DNA of 19,361 bases from an uncultured Clostridia bacterium (GTDB taxonomy: Bacteria > Bacillota > Clostridia > Oscillospirales > Oscillospiraceae): the NCBI GenBank assembly GCA_945918815.1, contig CAMEIU010000013.1, forward strand, positions 1 through 19,361. The letters are read 5' to 3'. Below the pieces are notes generated by a model. It was given only the letters and a program-made list of their open reading frames with translations, did not search any database and had not been told where the DNA came from. This document shows positions 8,029 to 14,250 of this stretch, one piece after another. Positions within the stretch are counted from its first letter, which is position 1, and every line of letters begins with the position of its first letter. The translations under genes and the position numbers were made by a program.

Positions 8029-8790
8029 ATGGAACAAAAGGAACTGCGCGGCCTTTTGCAGCAGGTGGCGGCGGGGACCGTCTCCGTGGATCAGGCCATG
8101 ACCCATTTGAAAACCGAGCCCTTTGAGGATTTGGGCTTTGCCAAGCTGGACCACCACCGGGCTGTGCGCCAGGGGGTGGCCGAGGTGATCTACGGCGCGG
8201 GCAAGACGCCGGAGCAGATTGCCAAAATCGCCCGGACCATGCTGGACCGGGGCCAGAAAACCGTGCTGATCACCCGCATGTCTCAGGAAGCGGCGGATGT
8301 GGTTTCCGCCGCGGTCCCCCTGGACTATCATCCCATGGGCCGGGTGGGCATCGCCGGGACCGTCCCGGCGCCCGACGGCGCGGGGAATGTGGTCATTGCC
8401 ACCGGCGGAACCAGCGACATGCCCGTGGCCGAGGAAGCGGCCCTGACCGCCGAGGCCCTGGGCAACCGGGTCACCCGGCTCTACGACGTGGGCGTGGCGG
8501 GCCTCCACCGGCTTCTGGCCCACGCCGACGACATCGTCAACGCCCGGGTCATCGTGGCCATCGCCGGCATGGAGGGCGCTTTGGCCAGCGTCATCGGCGG
8601 CCTGGCCGACTGCCCGGTCATCGCCGTTCCCACCAGCGTGGGCTACGGCGCGTCCTTCGGCGGCGTGTCGGCTTTGCTCTCCATGCTCAACTCCTGCGCC
8701 AGCGGCGTCAGCGTGGTGAACATCGACAACGGCTTCGGCGCGGGGTATCTCGCCAGCATGATCAACCACATCGGGATAACCCAGAGATAA
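8029..8790 (+). CDS. larB: LarB, nickel-pincer cofactor biosynthesis carboxylase/hydrolase
   Basis: 253 residues. LarB carboxylates the pyridinium ring of nicotinic acid adenine dinucleotide and hydrolyses its phosphoanhydride, the first step to the nickel-pincer nucleotide. The C-terminal PurE-like half is clear: VIATGGTSDMPVAEEAA, VAIAGMEGALASVIGGL, VPTSVGYGASFGG and LNSCASGVSVVNIDNG. Cys223 in the last motif sits where the L. plantarum enzyme has its catalytic Cys221. The start at 8029 is preferred because AAAGGA at 8015-8020 is 8 nt away; ATG 8023 overlaps the larE stop but is only 2 nt from that site. The last codons fall within an ATAACCC repeat series. Confidence 0.93.
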   Translation: MEQKELRGLLQQVAAGTVSVDQAMTHLKTEPFEDLGFAKLDHHRAVRQGVAEVIYGAGKTPEQIAKIARTMLDRGQKTVLITRMSQEAADVVSAAVPLDYHPMGRVGIAGTVPAPDGAGNVVIATGGTSDMPVAEEAALTAEALGNRVTRLYDVGVAGLHRLLAHADDIVNARVIVAIAGMEGALASVIGGLADCPVIAVPTSVGYGASFGGVSALLSMLNSCASGVSVVNIDNGFGAGYLASMINHIGITQR

Positions 8791-8816
8791 CCCGGCACAT
8801 AACCCGGGAGATAACC
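8776..8816. repeat. Four ATAACC(C) motifs at 11-12 bp spacing
   Basis: ATAACCC occurs at 8776, 8787 and 8799, and ATAACC at 8811. The series spans the larB stop codon and leads directly into the TAAGGA array. Confidence 0.7.
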
Positions 8817-8820
8817 AGGA

Positions 8821-8880
8821 TAAGGATAAGGAAAAGGATAAGGATAAGGATAAAGATAAGGATAAGGATAAGGATAAGGA
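8821..8880. repeat. TAAGGA hexanucleotide array between larB and larC
   Basis: Ten consecutive 6-bp units, eight of them exact TAAGGA, one AAAGGA and one TAAAGA, followed by a purine-only stretch to about 8914. It lies in the 183-bp gap before larC. Every unit carries an AGGA ribosome-site-like core and, in one frame, a TAA stop. No protein is supported here on either strand. Confidence 0.9.
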
Positions 8881-8973
8881 GAAAGAAAGAGAGAAGGAAA
8901 AGGAGGAAGAGAGCAATTTCCGTTTGTGGTGATTGGCTTCCTTCCGCATGTGATAAGACGGAGTGACATAACC

Positions 8974-10149
8974 ATGAAAACACTGTATCTCGAATGCAAT
9001 ATGGGGGCTGCCGGGGACATGCTTATGGCGGCCCTGCTGGAGCTGCTGCCGGACCGGCAGCGGTTTCTAGATACCTTGAACGGCCTGGGCCTGCCCGGTG
9101 TGGAGGTCACGGCGGCCCCGGCGGTCCGCTGCGGAATCACCGGCACCCATGTGACCGTCACAGTCCACGGCGTGGAGGAGGACGGACACCTCCATGACCA
9201 CGATCAGGAACATCACCATCACCACCATGCCCACACCAGCCTGGCGGAGATTGCCCACGTCATCGACCATCTGGCGTTGCCCCAGACCGTCCGGGACAAC
9301 GCCAAAGCGGTCTACGGGCGCATAGCAGCCGCGGAGAGCCAAGTTCACGGCCGGCCGGTAGAGGAAGTCCACTTTCACGAAGTGGGCGCATGGGACGCTG
9401 TGGCCGACGTGGTGGGGGTGTGCCTGCTGATGGACTGGCTGGCCCCGGAACGGATCGTGGCCTCGCCGGTCCATGTGGGCAGCGGCCAGGTGAAGTGCGC
9501 CCACGGCCTGCTGCCGGTGCCGACCCCTGCCACGGCTCTTTTGTTAAGGGACGTGCCCATCTACGGCGGCCGGATCCGCGGCGAGCTGTGTACCCCCACC
9601 GGCGCGGCCCTGCTGACCCAGTTCGCCGGGTCCTTCGGCCCCATGCCGGTGATGACCGTGGAACAGACCGGCTACGGCATGGGGACCAAGGAGTTTGAAT
9701 CCGCCAACTGCGTCCGTGCCTTCCTGGGCCGGACCCGGGAGACCGGGGACGAAATCCGGGAGCTTTCCTGCAACCTGGACGATATGACGCCGGAGGCCGT
9801 GGGCTTTGCCCAGGAGGTCCTGCTGGAGGCCGGGGCCCTGGATGTGTTCACCACGGCCATCGGCATGAAAAAAAGCCGCCCCGGCGTGCTGCTGACCTGC
9901 CTGTGCAGGCCGGAGGACGAGGAACGGATGGCGGAGCTGCTCCTACGCCACACCACCACCCTGGGCGTCCGGGTCCACGCCTGCTGCCGCTACACCCTCT
10001 CCCGGACCATGGAGACCGTGGAAACGAGATACGGCCCCATCCGGGTCAAACACGCCGGTGGAAAATCCAAGGCCGAATATGAGGACGTCGCCCAAGCCGC
10101 AAGGACCTACAACGTGACCCTGGCGGAGGTTCTGCAGGAGATTCCATAA
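8974..10149 (+). CDS. larC: LarC, nickel insertase for the nickel-pincer nucleotide cofactor (fused form)
   Basis: 391 residues from ATG 8974, with GGAGTGA seven bases upstream. LarC inserts Ni(2+) into the pincer nucleotide in a CTP-dependent reaction. The N-terminal part has LECNMGAAGDMLMAALLEL and the family motif VHFHEVGAWDAVADVVG. A His-rich stretch (ten His between residues 72 and 87, including six in a row) probably binds or stores nickel. The LarC2-type domain begins near residue 260 with CNLDDMTPEAVGF. In lactobacilli larC1 and larC2 are separate frames joined by frameshifting; here the gene is one uninterrupted frame. It is last in the larE-larB-larC order and no larA follows. Confidence 0.94.
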   Translation: MKTLYLECNMGAAGDMLMAALLELLPDRQRFLDTLNGLGLPGVEVTAAPAVRCGITGTHVTVTVHGVEEDGHLHDHDQEHHHHHHAHTSLAEIAHVIDHLALPQTVRDNAKAVYGRIAAAESQVHGRPVEEVHFHEVGAWDAVADVVGVCLLMDWLAPERIVASPVHVGSGQVKCAHGLLPVPTPATALLLRDVPIYGGRIRGELCTPTGAALLTQFAGSFGPMPVMTVEQTGYGMGTKEFESANCVRAFLGRTRETGDEIRELSCNLDDMTPEAVGFAQEVLLEAGALDVFTTAIGMKKSRPGVLLTCLCRPEDEERMAELLLRHTTTLGVRVHACCRYTLSRTMETVETRYGPIRVKHAGGKSKAEYEDVAQAARTYNVTLAEVLQEIP

Positions 10150-10183
10150 AACGACTGCACGCGCAAGGTGCGGGGGATTTTTT

Positions 10184-10306
10184 AATGAATGATGAAAAAT
10201 GAAGGATGAATGATGAATAATGGAGGGATTTTCCTTCGGAAAATCATTTATAATCGTCCGAAGGACACCGTAATTATTCATTTTTCACTTTTCATCATTC
10301 ATTTTT
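10184..10306. repeat. GAATGATGAATAAT inverted repeat (family F) with GGTGTCCTTCGGACGA core
   Basis: Two AT-rich arms (10184-10222 and 10271-10306) are imperfect reverse complements around a core containing TCGTCCGAAGGACACC. The same core and arms recur in the other orientation at 15645-15716. It is part of the 553-bp gene-free gap between larC and the PHP phosphatase; the rest of that gap holds a terminator, a purine tract and a promoter. Confidence 0.75.
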
Positions 10307-10318
10307 TCAAGAAAAGAA

Positions 10319-10350
10319 GCCGCCCGGTTCGTCACGCCGGGCGGCTTTGT
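10319..10350 (+). terminator. Intrinsic terminator after larC
   Basis: A perfect 9-bp GC stem, GCCGCCCGG (10319-10327) and CCGGGCGGC (10337-10345), is followed by TTTGTT. It is 170 bp after the larC stop, just beyond the family F repeat. Confidence 0.65.
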
Positions 10351-10419
10351 TGGAAGGTGTACCATTGCCGTTTGGCTATCTGCGGATATTTCCACAGCAT
10401 CGGCATGGGACCATGGTTT

Positions 10420-10494
10420 AAAAAAGAAAGAGAGAAAAGAGAGAAAAGAGAGAGAAAGAAAAGAGAGAGAAAGTAAAGAGTGAAAGAGAGAAAA
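10420..10494. repeat. Homopurine GA-rich tract
   Basis: 10420-10473 is 54 bases of A and G only, built from GAGAAA/AAGAGAG-like units, and continues to 10494 with only two T interruptions. No coding sense is seen on either strand; the minus-strand frame would be a Ser/Leu/Phe run. Confidence 0.8.
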
Positions 10495-10649
10495 TGATGA
10501 GTTGGGCTTTGTGTTAGGTCTTGTTTTGATCACCTCCTGATGGTATTATCATACCGCAGAGAGTCGGAAAAATCTTGAACGTCCGGTGACCAAAAAAAGA
10601 ACAATCCTTGAAATAATTGTGAATGAGCCAAATTTTTAGCGTGAAATTT

Positions 10650-10678
10650 TTGCAATCTGCCCAAAAATGTGATACAAT
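10650..10678 (+). promoter_or_regulatory. Probable sigma-A promoter of the PHP phosphatase gene
   Basis: TTGCAA (10650-10655), a 17-bp spacer and TACAAT (10673-10678) with extended -10 TGA. The ATG is at 10703, giving a leader of about 18 nt. Confidence 0.65.
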
Positions 10679-10702
10679 CTTTTCCAGAAAGGCGGTGGTC
10701 CC

Positions 10703-11518
10703 ATGTTTCCCTATCGTTCCTGCGCCCACACCCACAGCCGTTTCTGCGACGGTCTGGACGAGCCGAAGGCCATGGTTCAGAAGGCGTTGGAGCAGAATTT
10801 CATCTCCCTGGGCTTTTCCGGCCACGGCGCGGCGGACTATGACGACGCGGCCATGACGCCGGAGGGGGAGCGGGCCTACCGGGCGGAGGTCCGGCGGCTG
10901 CAAAAGGCCTATGACGGAAAAATGGAAATTCTCCTGGGCCAGGAGCACGACGCCCTGTCGCCCTACGCGGACTTCCCCTATGACTTTCTCATCGAATCGG
11001 TCCACTATATTCCCACGCCGGAGGGCAAACGCTGTGTGGACTGGAGCGCGGACCGGACGGAGGAGACCATCCGGCAAGCCTTCGGCGGCGACCCCTACGC
11101 CTATTGCAGGGCCTATTTTGAGACCTGCGCCAGGGCCTATGAAAAGAGTCCCGCCGTCATCGCCGGTCATCTGGACCTGGTGACCAAATTCAACGAGGGC
11201 GGAAGGCAGTTTGACGAGACGGACCCGCGGTATCTGGGCCCGGCGCTGGAAGCCCTGGAATGCGCCGTCCGCCGGAATATGGCGGTGGAGCTGAATACCG
11301 GCGCCGTGGCCCGGGGCTACCGCACCGCGCCCTATCCCGGCCCGGACCTGCTGCGCCGCCTGCGGGAGCTTGGCGGCCGGGTCATGGTCAACAGCGACTG
11401 CCACAACGCCGCCCTTCTGACCTGCTGGTACGAGGAAGCGGCGGAGTACCTGAAAGCCCTCGGTTTCCACAGCGTGGTGATCCTCCGGAAAAACGGATTC
11501 CAGGAAATCGGAATTTGA
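10703..11518 (+). CDS. hisJ: Histidinol-phosphatase, HisJ-type (PHP domain)
   Basis: 271 residues, close to HisJ length (about 265). PHP-domain metal ligands are visible: HTHSRFCDG (His9, His11), GFSGHGA, LLGQEHD, ESVHYIP, AGHLDLVTKF and VNSDCHN. HisJ enzymes dephosphorylate histidinol phosphate to histidinol in histidine synthesis using bound divalent metals. The gene stands alone rather than in a his operon, so another PHP phosphoesterase substrate remains possible. The start is supported by AAAGGCGG upstream and its own promoter. The TGA stop lies at the boundary of a family D repeat (from 11511). Confidence 0.85.
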   Translation: MFPYRSCAHTHSRFCDGLDEPKAMVQKALEQNFISLGFSGHGAADYDDAAMTPEGERAYRAEVRRLQKAYDGKMEILLGQEHDALSPYADFPYDFLIESVHYIPTPEGKRCVDWSADRTEETIRQAFGGDPYAYCRAYFETCARAYEKSPAVIAGHLDLVTKFNEGGRQFDETDPRYLGPALEALECAVRRNMAVELNTGAVARGYRTAPYPGPDLLRRLRELGGRVMVNSDCHNAALLTCWYEEAAEYLKALGFHSVVILRKNGFQEIGI

Positions 11519-11602
11519 CGATGTGCTGTACTGGCGCAGGAGCGCCCAAGGCTTCCCCTTGAGGGGACACCCCAGGGTGGCTTCTCAAGGGGAAGGCTTT
11601 GG
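11511..11602. repeat. Short copy of the ACTGGCGC..CCCCTTGAGG repeat (family D)
   Basis: 11511-11581 matches the reverse complement of 18212-18292 closely. Internal arms around CTTCCCCTTGAG and CTCAAGGGGAAG pair as a hairpin. The repeat includes the last codons and stop of hisJ. Confidence 0.8.
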
Positions 11603-11714
11603 TCTGCTGCAAGCCTCAACTGCTCTGTCAATTCCAATTTAAATTGCTGCCAAACCGGTGGGAAAAACCGGGCAGCACAAAATGAAAGCCATTGTTCAAA
11701 AAGGAGCCATCCAT

Positions 11715-12380
11715 ATGTTCACAATTCTCGATTTGTATGATCTCAGCCACACCCTGGCCGCGCCGCTGCTGGAGCGGTTCCAATATCCCTGGGAGGCCCT
11801 GCCGGAGATCGGCGGCTTCCTGAAAGCCCTGGGTCCCACCCTGCCGGAGGAGGACTATGACCATCCGGCGGAGTTCGTGTGGATTGCCAGGACCGCCAGA
11901 GTGGCGCCTACGGCCAGCATCACCGGCCCCTGCATCATCGGGCCGGAGGCGGAGGTCCGCCACTGCGCCTTTATCCGCGGCAACGCCCTGGTGGGTGCGG
12001 GGGCCGTGGTGGGCAACTCCACGGAGCTGAAAAACGTGCTTCTCTTCGACAAGGTCCAGGTGCCCCACTACAATTATGTGGGCGATTCCATCCTGGGCTA
12101 CAGGGCCCACATGGGCGCGGGCTCCATCACCTCCAACGTCAAGAGCGACAAGAAGTTGGTGGTGGTGAAGAACGGCCCGGAGCGGATCGAAACCGGCTTG
12201 AAAAAAGTGGGCGCCATGCTGGGCGACCACGTGGAGATCGGCTGCGGCAGCGTGCTGAATCCCGGCACGATTGTCGGCAGAAACAGCCATGTATATCCCC
12301 TCTCCAGCGTCCGCGGCGTGGTCCCGGCAAACAGCATCTATAAGAAGCAGGGCGAAGTGGCACAGAAGCGGGAAGACTGA
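11715..12380 (+). CDS. Hexapeptide-repeat (left-handed beta-helix) acyltransferase-like protein
   Basis: 221 residues from ATG 11715, with AAGGAG eight bases upstream. The first 65 residues are not repetitive (MFTILDLYDLSHTLAAPLLE...). From about residue 70 the protein has isoleucine/valine-spaced hexapeptides forming a left-handed beta-helix, including GPCIIGPEAEV, GAGAVVGNSTELKN, GAGSITSNVKSD and VEIGCGSVLNPGTIVG. This closely resembles the GlmU acetyltransferase domain, but no nucleotidyltransferase domain is present. It probably acylates or binds a sugar nucleotide; the substrate is unknown. It is convergent with the glucosyltransferase gene, separated by a family A palindrome. Confidence 0.8.
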   Translation: MFTILDLYDLSHTLAAPLLERFQYPWEALPEIGGFLKALGPTLPEEDYDHPAEFVWIARTARVAPTASITGPCIIGPEAEVRHCAFIRGNALVGAGAVVGNSTELKNVLLFDKVQVPHYNYVGDSILGYRAHMGAGSITSNVKSDKKLVVVKNGPERIETGLKKVGAMLGDHVEIGCGSVLNPGTIVGRNSHVYPLSSVRGVVPANSIYKKQGEVAQKRED

Positions 12381-12408
12381 GGGCCAACGAAAGCGCGATC
12401 ACACAATT

Positions 12409-12477
12409 CCGTAGGGGCGACCCTTGCGGTCGCCCGATGATGCGCATGACGGGCGACCGCAAGGGTCGCCCCTACGG
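12409..12477. repeat. Perfect palindromic repeat, family A (28-bp arms)
   Basis: Arms 12409-12436 and 12450-12477 are exact reverse complements with a 13-nt loop. It lies between two convergent genes, where the hairpin could act on transcripts from either side. Confidence 0.9.
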
Positions 12478-12503
12478 ACATATCAGAAACGGGTATTTTC
12501 GAT

Positions 12504-12923
12504 CTATGCTTCCAGTCCCAGATCCCGGCTGATGAAGCGGTACATTTTTTCCACCGCAATGTCGGGGAAGGTCTCAGCCAGCTTGGCGCGCCAGGTCTGG
12601 AGCCGGTCCGGGTCCTGCAAAAGCTCGCAGGCCAGCACGGCCAGCTCTTCCGGCGTTTCGGCGGTGACGGCGCAGCCGTGGCGCACCATAAAGTCGATGT
12701 TGCGGATTTCCAGGCCGGGGATCACGTTGATGTAGACCAGGGGCAGCCGCTTCATGATGGCCTCCGACGTGGTCAGGCCGCCGGCCTTGGTCAGCATCAG
12801 GTCCGCCGCGTCCATATACAGGTCCATGTCCTGGGTGAAGCCCAGCAGCCGGACGCAGTCGGACAGCTTGTCCTTTTCCAGCTTCTCCAGCAGCTTGCCG
12901 TTGGTGCCGCAGATGACCACCAA
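12504..12923 (-). CDS. C-terminal half of a processive diacylglycerol glucosyltransferase-type GT (downstream of in-frame stop)
   Basis: 139 codons in the same frame as the upstream half, directly after its TAA. It could start at TTG 12923 or GTG 12920; GGAGG at 12933-12929 is 5 or 8 nt away. The GT28-like nucleotide-sugar-binding motif is clear: MLTKAGGLTTSEAIMKRLP then PGLEIRN, plus VVICGTNGKLLEKLEK at the start. Together with the upstream part (228 codons) it gives a protein of about 368 residues, normal for UgtP/MGDG-synthase-like enzymes that build glycolipids from diacylglycerol and UDP-sugar. It is either the decayed 3' part of a nonsense mutant or a separately translated domain. Confidence 0.75.
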   Translation of the reverse strand: MVVICGTNGKLLEKLEKDKLSDCVRLLGFTQDMDLYMDAADLMLTKAGGLTTSEAIMKRLPLVYINVIPGLEIRNIDFMVRHGCAVTAETPEELAVLACELLQDPDRLQTWRAKLAETFPDIAVEKMYRFISRDLGLEA

Positions 12924-13610
12924 TTAATCCTCCGGCTGCATCTGCTGGTCCAGCAGCCGGGTCAATTCCTCCATGGGGCCTGCGCCCATGCTGCCGCAGG
13001 CCAGCAGCGCCACGCGGCCGGTCTCCGTCAGACCCAGCTTCTTCCGGGCCTCCGCCTGGGGCAGACTGCGGCAGAAGCATTCCCGGACCGGGATGCCCGT
13101 GACGGCCAGCCGGTCGCCGGGCACGCCGCACTGCACGAATTCCTCCGCCAGCTCCTGGTGGGGGATGAAATAGGCGTCCATGTCGGCGCAGGAGCCGCCG
13201 GGGCTGCAGGTGTAGTCCGTGGCCACAAAATAGCCGGGCAGGGACAGGTTGTACTGCTTCACGGCGGCGGTCATGATCAGGGCCGGGAACACATGGACGT
13301 TGATGACCGCGTCGCAGCCCACCTGCCGGACGGTCTCATAGAATTCGTCGGCGCAGGCCTCGCATTGGGCGCGGAGATACCTGGGAATGTGGTTTTCCTC
13401 AAACCGGTAGCCCACGCCGAAGAGTCTGGGCGCCTTGCGGTAGAGCAGCACATGGCCCTCGCTGACGAGCTTGGCCTTGGCGGGGGAGAGAAAGTCCAGG
13501 CAGTCCATGGTGACGCACGCCATGCCCTGCCGGGTGAAGTATTCGGAAATGGCGGCGGCGGTGGAGTTGTGGCCGCCGCCGGTGTTACAGGTCAGAATCA
13601 GGAATTTCAT
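12924..13610 (-). CDS. N-terminal half of a processive diacylglycerol glucosyltransferase-type GT, ended by in-frame TAA
   Basis: 228 residues from ATG 13610, preceded by AAGGAGG. The MGDG-synthase N-terminal domain is recognisable from MKFLILTCNTGGGHNSTAAA and PGYFVATDYTCSPGG, followed by VTGIPVRECF and LACGSMGAGPMEELTRLL at the inter-domain region. A TAA at 12926-12924 stops the frame just where the second domain begins; the next codon continues the family sequence without a frame change. The natural codon was perhaps CAA. The gene overlaps the 3' end of the upstream CrtO-like gene by 26 bp, so the two are probably co-transcribed for membrane lipid modification. Confidence 0.8.
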   Translation of the reverse strand: MKFLILTCNTGGGHNSTAAAISEYFTRQGMACVTMDCLDFLSPAKAKLVSEGHVLLYRKAPRLFGVGYRFEENHIPRYLRAQCEACADEFYETVRQVGCDAVINVHVFPALIMTAAVKQYNLSLPGYFVATDYTCSPGGSCADMDAYFIPHQELAEEFVQCGVPGDRLAVTGIPVRECFCRSLPQAEARKKLGLTETGRVALLACGSMGAGPMEELTRLLDQQMQPED

Positions 13611-14085
13611 GCAGTCGTTTTTCCTCCTTGCGCCGGAGCTTTTCCGCCAGGCGCAGCAGCTTTGGACGGTTGTACCGCTGAATCAGAATGTAGGGGAGAT
13701 TCAAGAGCAGGGCGTCGAACAGGGCGAGGGCGACGCCCCAGCCGTTGGGGCAGATGAGGACGATGCTGATGGCCAGCACCATCAGCGCGGCGTGGACCAC
13801 CTCGGCCACACAGGTCTCCTGCACCAGAATCATGGCTTCCTCCGCCGTCTCCCGGCTGCTGACCCGCTTGGGGACCATGTCCGGCAGAATTTTGCTCATG
13901 TCCGGCACCAGGTCCTTCCAGTGCTGGATGCCGAGACGCCGGTAGACGCCGCCCTCCTGCTCCCACTTCCAGCATCGGAAAGGGAACCGGTCCGGGTGGA
14001 ACCAACGGCGCGGCAGCCATTGGCCCACATAGTGGGAGGCCACGCCCAACAGAATCAGATATAAAATGGCGTACAGAATGTTCAT
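13585..14085 (-). CDS. CrtO-like (glycosyl-4,4'-diaponeurosporenoate acyltransferase family) membrane protein
   Basis: 166 residues from ATG 14085, with AAGGGG upstream; a longer reading from 14220 is less likely. The N-terminus is a membrane segment (MNILYAILYLILLGVASHYV). The conserved core RRWFHPDRFPFRCWKWEQEG, then YRRLGIQHWKDLVPDMSK, is typical of the small CrtO acyltransferase family. Two more hydrophobic segments follow (about 105-125 and 130-145), then a basic tail. Family members esterify glycosylated lipids in the staphyloxanthin pathway, but in Clostridia without carotenoid genes the acceptor is unknown. Overlap with a lipid glucosyltransferase gene suggests it acts on a membrane glycolipid. 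Confidence 0.7.
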   Translation of the reverse strand: MNILYAILYLILLGVASHYVGQWLPRRWFHPDRFPFRCWKWEQEGGVYRRLGIQHWKDLVPDMSKILPDMVPKRVSSRETAEEAMILVQETCVAEVVHAALMVLAISIVLICPNGWGVALALFDALLLNLPYILIQRYNRPKLLRLAEKLRRKEEKRLHEIPDSDL

Positions 14086-14202
14086 GCCCCTTTTCTCCCT
14101 TTCTCCGTGGGATAGACAATAGCACAAAATCATGAACGAGGTATAAACATTCTGAAATATTCCTGCGAAATTCTTGAGAATTTCCACACGTTTCCGAATG
14201 AT

Positions 14203-14235
14203 CCGCAGGGGCGGCCGCAAGGGTCGCCCCTACGC
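14203..14235. repeat. Solo arm of the family A palindrome
   Basis: One arm (reverse complement GTAGGGGCGACCCTTGCGGC and following bases) without its partner, between the CrtO-like and SGNH genes. It is itself partly self-complementary. Confidence 0.7.
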
Positions 14236-14250
14236 GCTGCTTGCCCAGTC

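Noticed and set aside
7987..8949. Minus-strand frames with Ser-Leu or Pro-Tyr runs opposite the TAAGGA array
   Set aside because: The runs are simply translations of the hexanucleotide repeat, and the remainder is antisense to larB.
10285..10533. Minus-strand 82-codon frame with a Ser/Leu/Phe-rich run and an AGGAGGTGATC sequence at its start
   Set aside because: The Shine-Dalgarno overlaps the only start (GTG), the body is the translated purine tract, and the end runs through a terminator.
12678..13757. 359-codon plus-strand frame over the glucosyltransferase
   Set aside because: Shadow of the minus-strand gene, which has clear MGDG-synthase and GT28 motifs.
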